Of a DNA stretch of 64,000 nucleotides, positions 46,152-55,481 are shown piece after piece. Positions within the stretch are counted from its first letter, which is position 1. Every line of letters starts with the position of its first letter. The DNA comes from Bradyrhizobium sp. 138 (GTDB taxonomy: Bacteria > Pseudomonadota > Alphaproteobacteria > Rhizobiales > Xanthobacteraceae): the NCBI RefSeq assembly GCF_023074075.1, contig NZ_JADPKT010000073.1, positions 62,001 to 126,000 on the forward strand. Reading direction: 5' to 3'. The position numbers were made by a program, and so were the translations under genes. The notes under the pieces were generated by a model that was given only the letters and a program-made list of their open reading frames with translations, was not told the origin of the DNA and made no database searches.

Positions 46152-46730
46152 ATGGGCGCTCGGGGGACGCTGATTTATCGTGTGGTGGGCGGTCTGATCG
46201 CCGGCCTTCTGCTAGTAGCCGCGCCCGCAAGGGCTGACTCCCCGGCCGAGCTGATCTCGAGCTTCCGCCTCAAGCACGGTGAAGTCCGGGTCGTCCGCGA
46301 TGCCACGCTCGACCGCATCGCCATGGACCAGGCCAAGGCGATGGCCGCCAAGGACGATCTCAGCCACGATGCGCTCGGCCCGTTCAACCGCCGTGTCGCG
46401 CCGGCCGGCGCTGGCCGCGCCGCCGAGAACATCGCCTACGGCTACGATAATTTCGAGAAGACGCTCGGACAGTGGATCGACTCGTCCGGGCACCGCAAGA
46501 ACCTGTTGCTGCACAACGCCTCCCGCGTCGGCATCGCCAGCGCCAGGAACGCCAGCGGCAAGCGCACCTATTGGGCCATGGTGATCGCGGGCGATTACGA
46601 GCCGAAGGGCAAAGGCAAGAAGAAGGACAAGGACAAGGAGCCCGTCGTTGCCGTGAAACGCGAGGCCGCGCCGGCAAGCAAGCCAAAGTCCAGCAGCTGT
46701 CACATCAAGCTGCTCAGCCTTTGCATCTGA
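46152..46730 (+). CDS. CAP (SCP/PR-1)-domain exported protein
   Basis: A 192-residue protein with a signal peptide (residues 10-28, cleaved after ARA). The CAP domain has the conserved active-site-like residues: His in LSHDALGPF, Glu in AENIAYGY and the GHRKNLLL motif. A Lys-rich tail (KGKGKKKDKDKE) and a Cys-containing end follow. CAP proteins are extracellular, of mixed function. Confidence 0.85.
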   Translation: MGARGTLIYRVVGGLIAGLLLVAAPARADSPAELISSFRLKHGEVRVVRDATLDRIAMDQAKAMAAKDDLSHDALGPFNRRVAPAGAGRAAENIAYGYDNFEKTLGQWIDSSGHRKNLLLHNASRVGIASARNASGKRTYWAMVIAGDYEPKGKGKKKDKDKEPVVAVKREAAPASKPKSSSCHIKLLSLCI

Positions 46731-46742
46731 GGCAGGACAGTT

Positions 46743-47216
46743 TCAGCCGCGCCGTGCCGCCTCGATCGCGGCGACATCGATCTTCGTCATCCCCATCATG
46801 GCATCAAAAGCGCGCTTGGCTTCAGTGCCGCCAGCCGCCAGCGCCTCGGTCAGCACGCGCGGGATGATCTGCCAGGAAATGCCCCATTTGTCCTTGCACC
46901 AGCCGCAGGCGCTTTCCTGCCCGCCATTGCCGACGATGGCGCTCCAATAACGGTCGGTCTCCTCCTGATCGTCGGTCGCGATCTGGAACGAGAAGGCCTC
47001 GTTGTGCTTGAAGATCGGACCGCCATTGAGACCGAGACAGGCAACGCCGGCGACGGTGAATTCGACGGTGAGCACGTCACCGGCCTTGCCGGACGGGTAG
47101 TCGCTGGGCGCTCGGTGCACGGCGCTCACTGCGCTGCCGGGGAACGTCTCAGCGTAGAAGCGGGCAGCCGCCTCGGCGTCCTTGTCGAACCAGAGGCAAA
47201 TCGTGTTCTTCGCCAT
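46743..47216 (-). CDS. VOC-family protein (PhnB-like)
   Basis: A 157-residue vicinal-oxygen-chelate protein: ICLWFDKDAEAAARFYAETFPGS, then LTVEFTVAGVACLGLNGGP, and KDKWGISWQIIPRVLTEAL. Such proteins resemble PhnB/3-demethylubiquinone methyltransferase-like sequences and often have no established enzymatic role. The start at 47216 gives the standard MAKNTICLWFDKD. It is divergent from the PLP enzyme gene. Confidence 0.82.
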   Translation of the reverse strand: MAKNTICLWFDKDAEAAARFYAETFPGSAVSAVHRAPSDYPSGKAGDVLTVEFTVAGVACLGLNGGPIFKHNEAFSFQIATDDQEETDRYWSAIVGNGGQESACGWCKDKWGISWQIIPRVLTEALAAGGTEAKRAFDAMMGMTKIDVAAIEAARRG

Positions 47217-47360
47217 TTGCGAGTCCTTTCCATTCCCCAGCATCACGCTCTATCAGCCTAGGTACCGGAATCAATGCCCCAGGAGCACCTTCCGTTTGCC
47301 GGTCGCGCTCTCGTGCGTCATTGTGTCTAGTTCCGGCAATCCAACGGCAGAGGCTCCCAC

Positions 47361-48539
47361 GTGATCGACATCGACCGAATTCGCGCCGATACGCTTGCCG
47401 CCTCCCGGCTGGCATATCTCCACAACGCCGGCGCGGCACTCATGCCGACCCCCGTTGTCGCGGCGATGAAGCAGCATATCGATCTGGAAAGCGAGATCGG
47501 CGGTTATGCCGCGGCCGGTCGGGAGGCAGCCCGGCTCGAAGCCGTCTACGGCTCCGTGGCGCGCCTGTTGAATGCTGCGCCCGACGAGATCGCGCTCGTG
47601 GAGAATGCGACGGTGGCCTGGCAGATGGCGTTCTACGCGCTTCCGTTTCGCGCGGGCGATCGCATCCTGACTGCCGAGGCGGAATATGCCGCCAACTACG
47701 TGGCGTTCCTTCAGGTCGCCAAACGTACCGGCGCGGTCATCGATGTGGTGTCAAGCAATGCCACCGGCGAGCTCGACGTCCACGCGCTCGAACGCATGAT
47801 CGATGAGCGCGTCAAACTGATTGCCATCACCTGGGTTCCGACCAATGGCGGGTTGGCCAATCCCGCAGCGGAGATCGGCAAGATCGCCCGGAGCCACGGC
47901 ATTCCTTATCTGCTCGACGCCTGCCAGGCCGTCGGTCAGATGGCGGTCGACGTGGAAGCCATCGGCTGCGACATGCTGTCGGCCACGGGGCGCAAATTCC
48001 TCCGCGGCCCGCGCGGCACCGGTTTCCTCTATGTCCGCCGGGGGATGCTGCAGCGGCTCGAGCCGCCGATGATCGATCACTTCGCCGCGCCCTGGGTCTC
48101 GCGCAATGAGTATCGGCTTCGCGACGATGCGCGCCGTTTCGAGACCTGGGAGAACAATTACGCGGCGCGATTGGGTCTCGGCGCCGCTGTCGACTATGCC
48201 CTCGCGATCGGCCTTGGCCCCATCGAACAACGCTGCCGCCTGCTTGCAGGCCGTCTTCGCGGCGGCCTCGCCTCCATTCCCGGCATCGCCATTCGCGATC
48301 TTGGGCGCACGCCCAGCGCGATCGTCAGCTTCACGATGCGAGGACATGAGGCGGACGCCATCGTCGGCAGCGCCGCCGCGGCGGGCATCACGATCGGCGC
48401 TTCACATCCGTCGAGCACCCGCATCGATGCCGAAGTCCGCGCGCTGCCGCCGCTCGCGCGCGCTTCCCCGCACTATTACAACACGGAAGCCGAGATCGAC
48501 CGCCTGATCGACCACCTCGCGGGATTGCCTCGGCGATAG
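47361..48539 (+). CDS. Class V aminotransferase-fold PLP enzyme
   Basis: A 392-residue enzyme with GTG start. The fold is that of cysteine desulfurases and isopenicillin-N epimerases: LHNAGAALMPTPVVAAM near the N-terminus, LVENATVAW, LDACQAVGQMAVDVEAIGCDMLSATGRKFLRGPRGTGFLY with the likely PLP Lys in GRKFLRG. The active-site Cys of NifS/IscS desulfurases is not seen. The reaction is unknown. It is convergent with the threonine ammonia-lyase gene. Confidence 0.85.
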   Translation: MIDIDRIRADTLAASRLAYLHNAGAALMPTPVVAAMKQHIDLESEIGGYAAAGREAARLEAVYGSVARLLNAAPDEIALVENATVAWQMAFYALPFRAGDRILTAEAEYAANYVAFLQVAKRTGAVIDVVSSNATGELDVHALERMIDERVKLIAITWVPTNGGLANPAAEIGKIARSHGIPYLLDACQAVGQMAVDVEAIGCDMLSATGRKFLRGPRGTGFLYVRRGMLQRLEPPMIDHFAAPWVSRNEYRLRDDARRFETWENNYAARLGLGAAVDYALAIGLGPIEQRCRLLAGRLRGGLASIPGIAIRDLGRTPSAIVSFTMRGHEADAIVGSAAAAGITIGASHPSSTRIDAEVRALPPLARASPHYYNTEAEIDRLIDHLAGLPRR

Positions 48540-48549
48540 CGGCGCTCGC

Positions 48550-49794
48550 TCAGGTGCAGCGCGCGCTCAAGCCGGATGCGCTGAGCCTCGCCATCACCTC
48601 GTCGAGATGGGCGGCATCGCGGGTCTCGATGACGAGCTGCAGCAGCGTCGCCTTGGCCGGCAGGTCGGAGAACGTCCGCTGGTGCGAGACCTCGATGATG
48701 TTGGCGCCGGCTTCGGCCAGCAGCGCCGCAACGGCGGCCAGCTGCCCGGGGCGATCAGGAATATCGAGCGAGAGCTGCGTCAACCGCCCCTCGCGCGCGA
48801 GCTCGCGTGTCAGGACCGAGGCGATCAGTCGCGTGTCGATATTGCCGCCGCTCAGGACGAGACCGACCTTCTGGCCGGCAAAGCGGGTCGGGTCCGACAT
48901 CAGCGCGGCGAGGCCGGCGGCGCCGGCGCCCTCGACCACCGTCTTCTCGATCGAGATCAGGGTCGCCACCGCGCGCTCGAGCTCGGCTTCGTTGACCAGT
49001 GCGATGTCGTCGACGAGGCGGCGGACGATTTCGGTGGTGATCTTGCCGGGCGATTTCACAGCGATGCCTTCGGCCAGCGTATCGCCGCGCGCCGGCAGAT
49101 TGCCGTCATGGATGGCGTTGTACATCGAGGGATAGAGCCAGGCCTCGACACCCAGGATGCGCACCGACGGCTTGATCGACTTTGCGGCAATGGCAATCCC
49201 GCTGATCAGCCCGCCGCCGCCGATCGGGACGACCAGTGTGTCGAGCTCCGGCACGGCTCTCATCATCTCCAGCCCGACGGTGCCCTGCCCCGCGATGACA
49301 AGCGGATCGTCGTAAGGGTGGACGAAAATCATGCCCCGCGCTTCACCGTGGCTGCGCGCGAAGGCGGCCGCCTCCTCCAGCGTCGCGCCCGTGACGACCA
49401 CTTCCGCGCCGTGATGCCTTGTGTTCTCGATCTTCACCATCGGCGTGCCGATCGGCATCACGATGGTGGCGGGAATGCCGAGCCGCTTGGCGTGGTAGGC
49501 AACGCCCTGCGCGTGGTTTCCGGCCGACATGGCGATGACGCCGCGCACGCGCTCTTCCGGCGTCAGCGCGGTGAGGCGGTTGAGCGCGCCGCGCTCCTTG
49601 AAGGACGAGGTGAACTGAAGGTTCTCGAATTTGAGCCAGATCTCGCAGCCGCAGATGCTGCTCAGCGTGCGGCTATAGCTGCAGGGCGTCTCGACGACCG
49701 CACCCCGGATGGTATCGGCGGCGGCGTGAATGTCGCCCGGCGCGACCGGAAAACCGCTTAGATCGGACGACGTGCTTTGGGACAACTCAGCCAT
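48550..49794 (-). CDS. Threonine ammonia-lyase with ACT domain
   Basis: A 414-residue PLP enzyme that converts threonine to 2-oxobutanoate and ammonia. The PLP Lys lies in TSSFKERGALNRL near residue 65, the SAGNHAQG loop near 90, and the GGGGLISGIA phosphate loop near 195. A C-terminal ACT domain (TQLSLDIPDRPGQLAAVAALLAEAGANIIEVSHQR) suggests allosteric control. Length matches the single-ACT type (ilvA/tdcB-like) rather than the larger two-ACT IlvA. Confidence 0.9.
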   Translation of the reverse strand: MAELSQSTSSDLSGFPVAPGDIHAAADTIRGAVVETPCSYSRTLSSICGCEIWLKFENLQFTSSFKERGALNRLTALTPEERVRGVIAMSAGNHAQGVAYHAKRLGIPATIVMPIGTPMVKIENTRHHGAEVVVTGATLEEAAAFARSHGEARGMIFVHPYDDPLVIAGQGTVGLEMMRAVPELDTLVVPIGGGGLISGIAIAAKSIKPSVRILGVEAWLYPSMYNAIHDGNLPARGDTLAEGIAVKSPGKITTEIVRRLVDDIALVNEAELERAVATLISIEKTVVEGAGAAGLAALMSDPTRFAGQKVGLVLSGGNIDTRLIASVLTRELAREGRLTQLSLDIPDRPGQLAAVAALLAEAGANIIEVSHQRTFSDLPAKATLLQLVIETRDAAHLDEVMARLSASGLSARCT

Positions 49795-49839
49795 GGGACA
49801 GCATAGAGCATCCGGCGGTTCGAGGCGATATGCCAGCCG

Positions 49840-50703
49840 CTATTTGGTAAATTCCCGGGAACGTGAAGCCCGCCACAGCGTCCAGAGCGTGCTCAGCCGC
49901 GACGTCGGCTGCGGCGCGAACGGATTGCGGCCGGGGTGCGACAGGCGCTTGAGGTCGGCCTTGACTTGGCTCAGCGGCAGAAACGCCGGACGCACCGCGA
50001 CCGGCACTTGCGCCAGCAGCGACAAGGCCGTGGTCAAATGCTGCTGCGCCTCGCCCACGAGCTGCTCCAGCACGGCACGCAGGCTCGGCGTGTCCTTGCC
50101 GGCAAACACGTCCTCCATCTGGCAGCCATGGCTCGCCAGCACCTGCTGCGGCAGGAACAGTTGCCGGTGCGATGCATCGCGCGGCAGGTTCGTAATGACC
50201 TGCACGATGCCCTGCGCCAACCCCGCATGACGGGCGAGATGCTGGGCCGCCTCCGATGGCGGGCCCAGAACCTGCGCCACCAAACCAAACAACGCCGAAC
50301 AGGTCGCGTCGAGATAGCCCTCCAGCGCCGTCAGCGTCGGCATCGGGTCGTTGTAGAGGTCGAACTGGTGCTCGTCGACGAGCAGTGACAGCGGCTCGAC
50401 TGGCAGGTCGAAATCACGGATCGCACGCAGCAGCTCGGCTGCGACCGGATTACCTTCGGCGCTGCCGTGGACCAGGCCCGAAAACAGGTCGGTCCACCAC
50501 TGAAAGCGGATCTCGCCGGGCAAGGGCTGGCTCACCTGGTCGCGGACGCGGACGATCTCGACGTTGAAGGCGTAGAGCGCCAGCAGCGCGCGGCGCTCGG
50601 CGGCGGGCGCGAACAGCGTCGCGGCGTAGCGCGGAAAGTCATGGCTGCGCACGAGATCGGCGCAGAAGGCGACGGAATCGGGCGGCCGAGCGGCGCTGCT
50701 CAT
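49840..50703 (-). CDS. Squalene/phytoene synthase-family protein, NDUFAF6-like
   Basis: A 287-residue protein of the trans-isoprenyl diphosphate synthase fold. The usual twin Asp-rich motifs are reduced (EIVRVRDQVSQ and DLYNDPMP), so a true phytoene synthase activity is doubtful. It resembles the NDUFAF6 branch, which in mitochondria acts in complex I assembly. The next gene upstream in the transcript is the Mth938-type NDUFAF3 homologue, strengthening that reading. Confidence 0.8.
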   Translation of the reverse strand: MSSAARPPDSVAFCADLVRSHDFPRYAATLFAPAAERRALLALYAFNVEIVRVRDQVSQPLPGEIRFQWWTDLFSGLVHGSAEGNPVAAELLRAIRDFDLPVEPLSLLVDEHQFDLYNDPMPTLTALEGYLDATCSALFGLVAQVLGPPSEAAQHLARHAGLAQGIVQVITNLPRDASHRQLFLPQQVLASHGCQMEDVFAGKDTPSLRAVLEQLVGEAQQHLTTALSLLAQVPVAVRPAFLPLSQVKADLKRLSHPGRNPFAPQPTSRLSTLWTLWRASRSREFTK

Positions 50704-50710
50704 GTGCTGT

Positions 50711-51094
50711 TCATGGCACCGCGATCAGCGCAGCGGCGACCCGCCGCCGCTCGCCGATCATGATGTTGTAGGTGCGCACGGCAGGACCGGTCTGCATCGT
50801 GTCCAGCACCACCCTCACCGCTTTGAGCGCCTGGCGCAGCTCCGGCGGCGGCAGCCAGACCCCGGTTCCAGTGCCGACCAGGAGTGTGTCGATGCTGTTG
50901 GCGGCCGTGAACACCCGGTCCAGCGAATAGCGGTCGATCTTCTGGGGGTCGGTCACGTCCCAGGCCCAGATCGCGTCCGGCAGGCACAGCAGCGACCCCC
51001 GATGCGACATGCCGGCGAAGGCGAAGCCGCCCTTGCCATAGGCCTCGATCGGCGCCGAGCGCGGGAAATGGGGAGCGTTGGGATCGCCGGCCAT
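50711..51094 (-). CDS. Mth938-domain protein, NDUFAF3-like
   Basis: A 127-residue protein of the Mth938/DUF498 family: IEAYGKGGFAFAGMSHRGSLLCLP, then IDTLLVGTGTGVWLPPPELRQALKAV and ARTYNIMIGERRRVAAALIAV. Mitochondrial NDUFAF3 of this family is a complex I assembly factor. It lies between secF and the NDUFAF6-like gene, an arrangement conserved in many Alphaproteobacteria. Confidence 0.88.
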   Translation of the reverse strand: MAGDPNAPHFPRSAPIEAYGKGGFAFAGMSHRGSLLCLPDAIWAWDVTDPQKIDRYSLDRVFTAANSIDTLLVGTGTGVWLPPPELRQALKAVRVVLDTMQTGPAVRTYNIMIGERRRVAAALIAVP

Positions 51095-51154
51095 GAGCTG
51101 GGTCCGAATGAGCTTACTGCCCTCGCCAACTCGTGCGAGGGCATGCGGTTCGGA

Positions 51155-52174
51155 TCATGCCTTGCTTTTCTTCGCGGGCGGTGCCGTATCGGGCGCATCT
51201 TCGCGATGCTCGCCGACGCCGAGATAGATCAGGATCGGCGCCGCGATGAAGATCGACGTATAGGTGCCGACCAGCACCACGCCGAACATCATCACCGCGG
51301 TGAAGCTGTGGATCGCGTGACCGCCGAACAACAGCAGCGCGAGCAGCGCCAGTGTCACGGTGAAGTGGGTGATGATCGAGCGCGACAGCGTCGAATTGAT
51401 GGACTCGTTGAGAAGCTGCGGCATCGGCATCTTCTTGTAGCGGCGCAGCATTTCACGGATGCGGTCGTAGATGACGACGGTGTCGTTGAGCGAATAGCCG
51501 AGAATCGTCAGCAGCGCGGCGATGCTGGTCAGGTCGAAATCGACCTGGCTGATCGACATGAAGCCGATCGTCAGCACGATGTCGTGCACGTTGGCGATCA
51601 TGGCGCCCAGCGCGAACTGCCATTCGAACCGGAACCAGAGATAGATCAGGATCGAGACGATCGCGAGCATCAGGCCGAGCATGCCGTAGGCGAGCAGCTC
51701 GCCGGAAACGCGCGGGCCGACCACTTCGACGCGGCGATACTCGACGGAATCACCGAGGGCGGAGCGAACCTTCTGCACCGCAGCCTGCTGCGCGGCGTCG
51801 CCGCCCGGCTGCTCGGCTACCCGGATCAGGACGTTCGCGGCGTCGCCGAATTGCTGCAACTGCACTTCGCCGAGACGCAAGGAATCCAGCGTCGTGCGCA
51901 TCGCGGCGATGTCCGCAGCGCCCGACTTCGCCCTGACTTCCAGCAGCGTACCGCCGCGGAAGTCGATGCCGAAATTCAAGCCATGGGTGAAGAACAGCGT
52001 GATGGCGACGATCGACAGCGCCGCCGAGATCGGGAAGCTGATGCGGCGGAAGCGCGTGAAATCGAAGTGCGTATCGTCCGGGACGATACGCAGCGACGGC
52101 AGCAGGCCGAGGGCTGCGACCACGGTGAGGACGGCAATCAAGATGCCAAGCCCGATGAGAACGTAATGCGTCAC
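51155..52174 (-). CDS. secF: Protein translocase subunit SecF
   Basis: A 339-residue inner-membrane protein that with SecD drives late steps of protein export by Sec. Six transmembrane helices are visible; the first periplasmic loop contains GLNFGIDFRGGTLLEV, and later ALSIVAITLFFTHG and VVIYDRIREMLRRYKKM are typical. The GTG at 52174, twelve bases after the secD stop, follows AGGAG and is preferred over an upstream ATG at 52225 inside secD. Confidence 0.95.
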   Translation of the reverse strand: MTHYVLIGLGILIAVLTVVAALGLLPSLRIVPDDTHFDFTRFRRISFPISAALSIVAITLFFTHGLNFGIDFRGGTLLEVRAKSGAADIAAMRTTLDSLRLGEVQLQQFGDAANVLIRVAEQPGGDAAQQAAVQKVRSALGDSVEYRRVEVVGPRVSGELLAYGMLGLMLAIVSILIYLWFRFEWQFALGAMIANVHDIVLTIGFMSISQVDFDLTSIAALLTILGYSLNDTVVIYDRIREMLRRYKKMPMPQLLNESINSTLSRSIITHFTVTLALLALLLFGGHAIHSFTAVMMFGVVLVGTYTSIFIAAPILIYLGVGEHREDAPDTAPPAKKSKA

Positions 52175-52185
52175 GGTCTTAGCTC

Positions 52186-53790
52186 CTAGATCGGCACGCT
52201 CTGCGGCCGCTTCCACCGCACCCACCAGGCGACGATCAGCCGGGTCATGGTGAAGGCGGTGAACACCGTGGTGATGATGCCGATGCCGAGCGTCACGGCA
52301 AAGCCGCGCACCGGGCCGGTGCCGATGTAGAACAGCACCGCAGCGGCAATGAAGGTGGTGATGTTGGAATCGAGAATGGTCGCCAGCGCCCGCTTGAAGC
52401 CGGCGTCGATCGCCGAAATCGCGTTGCGGCCGCCACGCAGCTCCTCACGGATGCGCTCGTAGATCAGCACGTTGGAGTCGACCGCGATGCCGACAGTGAG
52501 CACGATGCCGGCGATGCCGGGCAGCGTCAGCGTGGCATTGAGCAGCGACAGCAGGCCGAAGATCATGGCGACGTTGATGGCCACCGCGATATTGGCGAAC
52601 ACCCCGAACAGCCGGTACGTCAGCAGCATGAAGACGATGACGAGGATCGAGCCGACGTAAGCCGCCAGCTCGCCCTTCTCGATCGAGTCCTGGCCGAGGC
52701 CCGGACCCACGGTGCGCTCCTCGACCACGGTCAGCGGCGCCGGCAGCGCGCCGGCGCGCAAGAGGATCGCCAGATCGTTGGCCGATTGCACGGTGAAGCT
52801 GCCGGAGATCTGGCCTTGGCCGCCGGTGATGGGCTCGCGGATGACCGGCGCCGAGATCACCTTGTTGTCCAGAACGATCGCGAAGGGCAGCCCGACGTTC
52901 TCCTGCGTCGCCTGCGAGAACTTGCGCGCGCCCGAGGTGTTGAACTTGAAGCTGACGACCGGTTCGCCCGTGCGCTGGTCGAAGCTCGCCTGGGCGTCGG
53001 TCAGGTCGCCGCCGGCGACCAGCACCTGCTTCTTAACCACATAGGGTGTGGGCGGCGGCGAGGCACTCATCAGCAGCTCGGATTCCGGCGGCAACCTGCC
53101 CGCTTGCGCCTGATCCGGCGGTACGGAGGTGTCGACCATGCGGAATTCCATCTTGGCGGTCTTGCCCAGCAATTCCTTCAGGCGGGTCGGGTCCTGAAGG
53201 CCGGGGACCTGCACCAGGATACGGTCATTGCCCTGGCGCTGGATCACGGGCTCGACGGTGCCGAGCTCGTTGACGCGGCGCTCGACGATCTGGATCGACT
53301 GCTCGATGGTCTTGCGCAGGCGATCGAGCATTGCAGCCTGCGGGACGCTCAGGCGGATCACGCCGCCGCCGGCATCGGCCACCTCGAGGTCACGCTGACC
53401 GCTGGATCCCATCAGGCCGCCCAACGGCTGGGACAAGTCGCGGAGCTTGGCGAGCGCCGCCTGAACGTCGGATTCCTTGGTGATGCGCACCTCGGCCGCG
53501 TCGTTGCGCACGGTGACACCGCCGGTGAAGCCGATCTTGGCATCACGCAGCGTGCGGCGAACGTCGTCGCGAATCTGGTCGAGCCGCTCCTTCTTCACGT
53601 AGTTGGAATCGACCTCGAGCAGCAGATAGGAGCCGCCCTGCAAGTCGAGACCCAACACCAGTCGGCGCTGCGCCCAGGCGGGCCAGGTCTTGACCTGGGC
53701 CTCGGGGAAGAAGTTCGGGACCGCGCAGAGGCACACGATCAGCGCCGTCAGGATAATCCCGAGCGCCTTCCACCGCGTGAAATACAACAT
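52186..53790 (-). CDS. secD: Protein translocase subunit SecD
   Basis: A 534-residue inner-membrane protein with one N-terminal and five C-terminal transmembrane helices and a large periplasmic domain. LVLGLDLQGGSYLLLEV near residue 45 and VDSNVLIYERIREELRGGRNAISAI near 445 are signature segments. It forms the yajC-secD-secF unit of the Sec translocon accessory complex. The sequence looks complete. Confidence 0.96.
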   Translation of the reverse strand: MLYFTRWKALGIILTALIVCLCAVPNFFPEAQVKTWPAWAQRRLVLGLDLQGGSYLLLEVDSNYVKKERLDQIRDDVRRTLRDAKIGFTGGVTVRNDAAEVRITKESDVQAALAKLRDLSQPLGGLMGSSGQRDLEVADAGGGVIRLSVPQAAMLDRLRKTIEQSIQIVERRVNELGTVEPVIQRQGNDRILVQVPGLQDPTRLKELLGKTAKMEFRMVDTSVPPDQAQAGRLPPESELLMSASPPPTPYVVKKQVLVAGGDLTDAQASFDQRTGEPVVSFKFNTSGARKFSQATQENVGLPFAIVLDNKVISAPVIREPITGGQGQISGSFTVQSANDLAILLRAGALPAPLTVVEERTVGPGLGQDSIEKGELAAYVGSILVIVFMLLTYRLFGVFANIAVAINVAMIFGLLSLLNATLTLPGIAGIVLTVGIAVDSNVLIYERIREELRGGRNAISAIDAGFKRALATILDSNITTFIAAAVLFYIGTGPVRGFAVTLGIGIITTVFTAFTMTRLIVAWWVRWKRPQSVPI

Positions 53791-53837
53791 CGACTGGACC
53801 TGTCAGATCAGGAGACTTGAGATGCTCGCGGACGCGC

Positions 53838-54206
53838 TCACTTCGACGCAGCGTCGTCCTTGGCGGCTTCCTTCGCGCTTTCCTTGGCCGGCTCGCCCTT
53901 GGCGCGCACGCCGGAGATCATCTGGCGCATCTGCCGCACCCGCACGCCGTCGGAAATCTCGAACTCGATCTGGTCGTCGTCGACGACCTTGGTGACCTTG
54001 CCGACGAGGCCGCCCGAGGTCACGACGGTGTCGCCGCGGCGGATGTTCTTCACGAGGTCGGCGTGGTCGCGGACCTTCTTCTGCTGCGGGCGCAGAATCA
54101 GGAAGTACATGATCACGAAGATCAGGGCGAACGGCAGCAGCGACATCAACATGCTGTTGGTGTCGCCGGCGCCCGCGGCCTGGGCATACGCAGGAGTAAT
54201 CAGCAT
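53838..54206 (-). CDS. yajC: Preprotein translocase subunit YajC
   Basis: A 122-residue protein with one transmembrane helix (SLLPFALIFVIMYFLIL) and the conserved RPQQKKVRDHADLVKNIRRGD and GLVGKVTKV segments. A Lys/Ala/Glu-rich tail ends it. YajC belongs to the SecDF-YajC complex. It heads the yajC-secD-secF unit. Confidence 0.95.
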   Translation of the reverse strand: MLITPAYAQAAGAGDTNSMLMSLLPFALIFVIMYFLILRPQQKKVRDHADLVKNIRRGDTVVTSGGLVGKVTKVVDDDQIEFEISDGVRVRQMRQMISGVRAKGEPAKESAKEAAKDDAASK

Positions 54207-54388
54207 TCGGACGATCCTCGTGAGAACGGGGGAAAGCCGGTCAGGCCCTCAAGGGCGACCGGTTCGGTCAAATTCGCGCGGACTATAGCGGCCATTGCCC
54301 CAATTGCAACGCTGCCAGACCGCCCTTTTGGCCACCTTGCGGCGCGCCCTCAGGCCCGATAAAGGCTGCGTTCTCAGGAACTTCGGAC

Positions 54389-55381
54389 ATGCCCAAAAAA
54401 CCAAACAAAAGCCCGGCCGGCCAAGGCCCCCGCACACCTGCCAGGAAGCCTGCCCGCGTCGCGGCAAAACGCCCCACGACGGCCTCCAGGGCCCCTTCTC
54501 AGCCGGTCCGGGACCTCGCCCAGGAGCGCATCGTCCGCGCGCTCGAAACCATTGCGGCGCACCTTTCCGCCCAGGGCAAGCCGGCCGTCTCCGCCGAGTC
54601 GTTCGAACGGGTGGATGCCTATGTCTGGCACCCCGACGGCCGCCTTTCGGCGGTGCCGCGGGTCAGCCGCGTCGAGCTGTTCCTGCTGAAGGGCGTCGAC
54701 CGGATGCGCGACATCCTGATGGAGAACACCGAGCGGTTCGCGGGCGGCCTGCCCGCCAACAACGCCCTGCTCTGGGGCGCACGCGGCATGGGCAAATCAT
54801 CGCTGGTAAAGGCCGCTCATGCCAGCATCAACGCGGAGCGCAAACCGGCCGAGAAGCTGAAGCTGATCGAGATCCATCGCGAGGACATCGAAACGCTGCC
54901 GATGCTGATGGAGAAGCTTCGCGACGCCAGCTTCCGCTTCATCGTGTTCATCGACGACCTCTCCTTCGACGGCAATGACGCATCCTACAAATCGCTCAAG
55001 GCGGTGCTCGAAGGCGGCATCGAGGGCCGGCCCGACAACGTCATCCTCTACGCGACCTCGAACCGCCGCCATCTGCTGGCGCGCGAGATGATCGAGAACG
55101 AGCGCTCGACCGCGATCAATCCCGGCGAAGCGGTCGAGGAGAAGGTCTCGCTGTCGGATCGTTTCGGGCTCTGGCTCGGCTTCCACCGCTGCAGCCAGGA
55201 CGAATATCTCGCCATGGTGCGCGGCTATTGCGGCCATTTCGGCATTGAGGTCGACGATGAAGCGCTGGAGCGCGAGGCGCTGGAATGGTCGACCACCCGC
55301 GGCTCGCGCTCGGGCCGCGTCGCCTGGCAGTTCGTGCAGGAACTGGCGGGCCGGCTGGGCGTGAAGCTGACGGCGACGTAG
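54389..55381 (+). CDS. DUF815-family AAA ATPase
   Basis: A 330-residue ATPase: Walker A GARGMGKSS near residue 133, Walker B-like FIVFIDDLSF near 190, then the sensor-type stretch VILYATSNRRHLL, and arginine-finger-like SDRFGLWLGF. The N-terminus is Lys/Pro/Arg-rich and probably disordered. Function is unknown; the family is conserved in Alphaproteobacteria next to sec and nlpD genes. It is divergent from yajC. Confidence 0.88.
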   Translation: MPKKPNKSPAGQGPRTPARKPARVAAKRPTTASRAPSQPVRDLAQERIVRALETIAAHLSAQGKPAVSAESFERVDAYVWHPDGRLSAVPRVSRVELFLLKGVDRMRDILMENTERFAGGLPANNALLWGARGMGKSSLVKAAHASINAERKPAEKLKLIEIHREDIETLPMLMEKLRDASFRFIVFIDDLSFDGNDASYKSLKAVLEGGIEGRPDNVILYATSNRRHLLAREMIENERSTAINPGEAVEEKVSLSDRFGLWLGFHRCSQDEYLAMVRGYCGHFGIEVDDEALEREALEWSTTRGSRSGRVAWQFVQELAGRLGVKLTAT

Positions 55382-55404
55382 CGGAAGCGGTCAGCCAAAA
55401 ACCA

Positions 55405-55445
55405 GATCGCCCGCTCCAGTGCGCAATGGCGCAGGGCGGGCGATC
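55405..55445 (-). terminator. Terminator hairpin between convergent DUF815 and nlpD genes
   Basis: GATCGCCCGC (55405-55414) and GCGGGCGATC (55436-55445) form a perfect 10-bp stem. On the minus strand it is followed by a T-run (TGGTTTTTGG), so it mainly terminates nlpD. Confidence 0.7.
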
Positions 55446-55481
55446 AATGCGTTCTTGTGAGGGCGACAGCCTGACGGCGCC

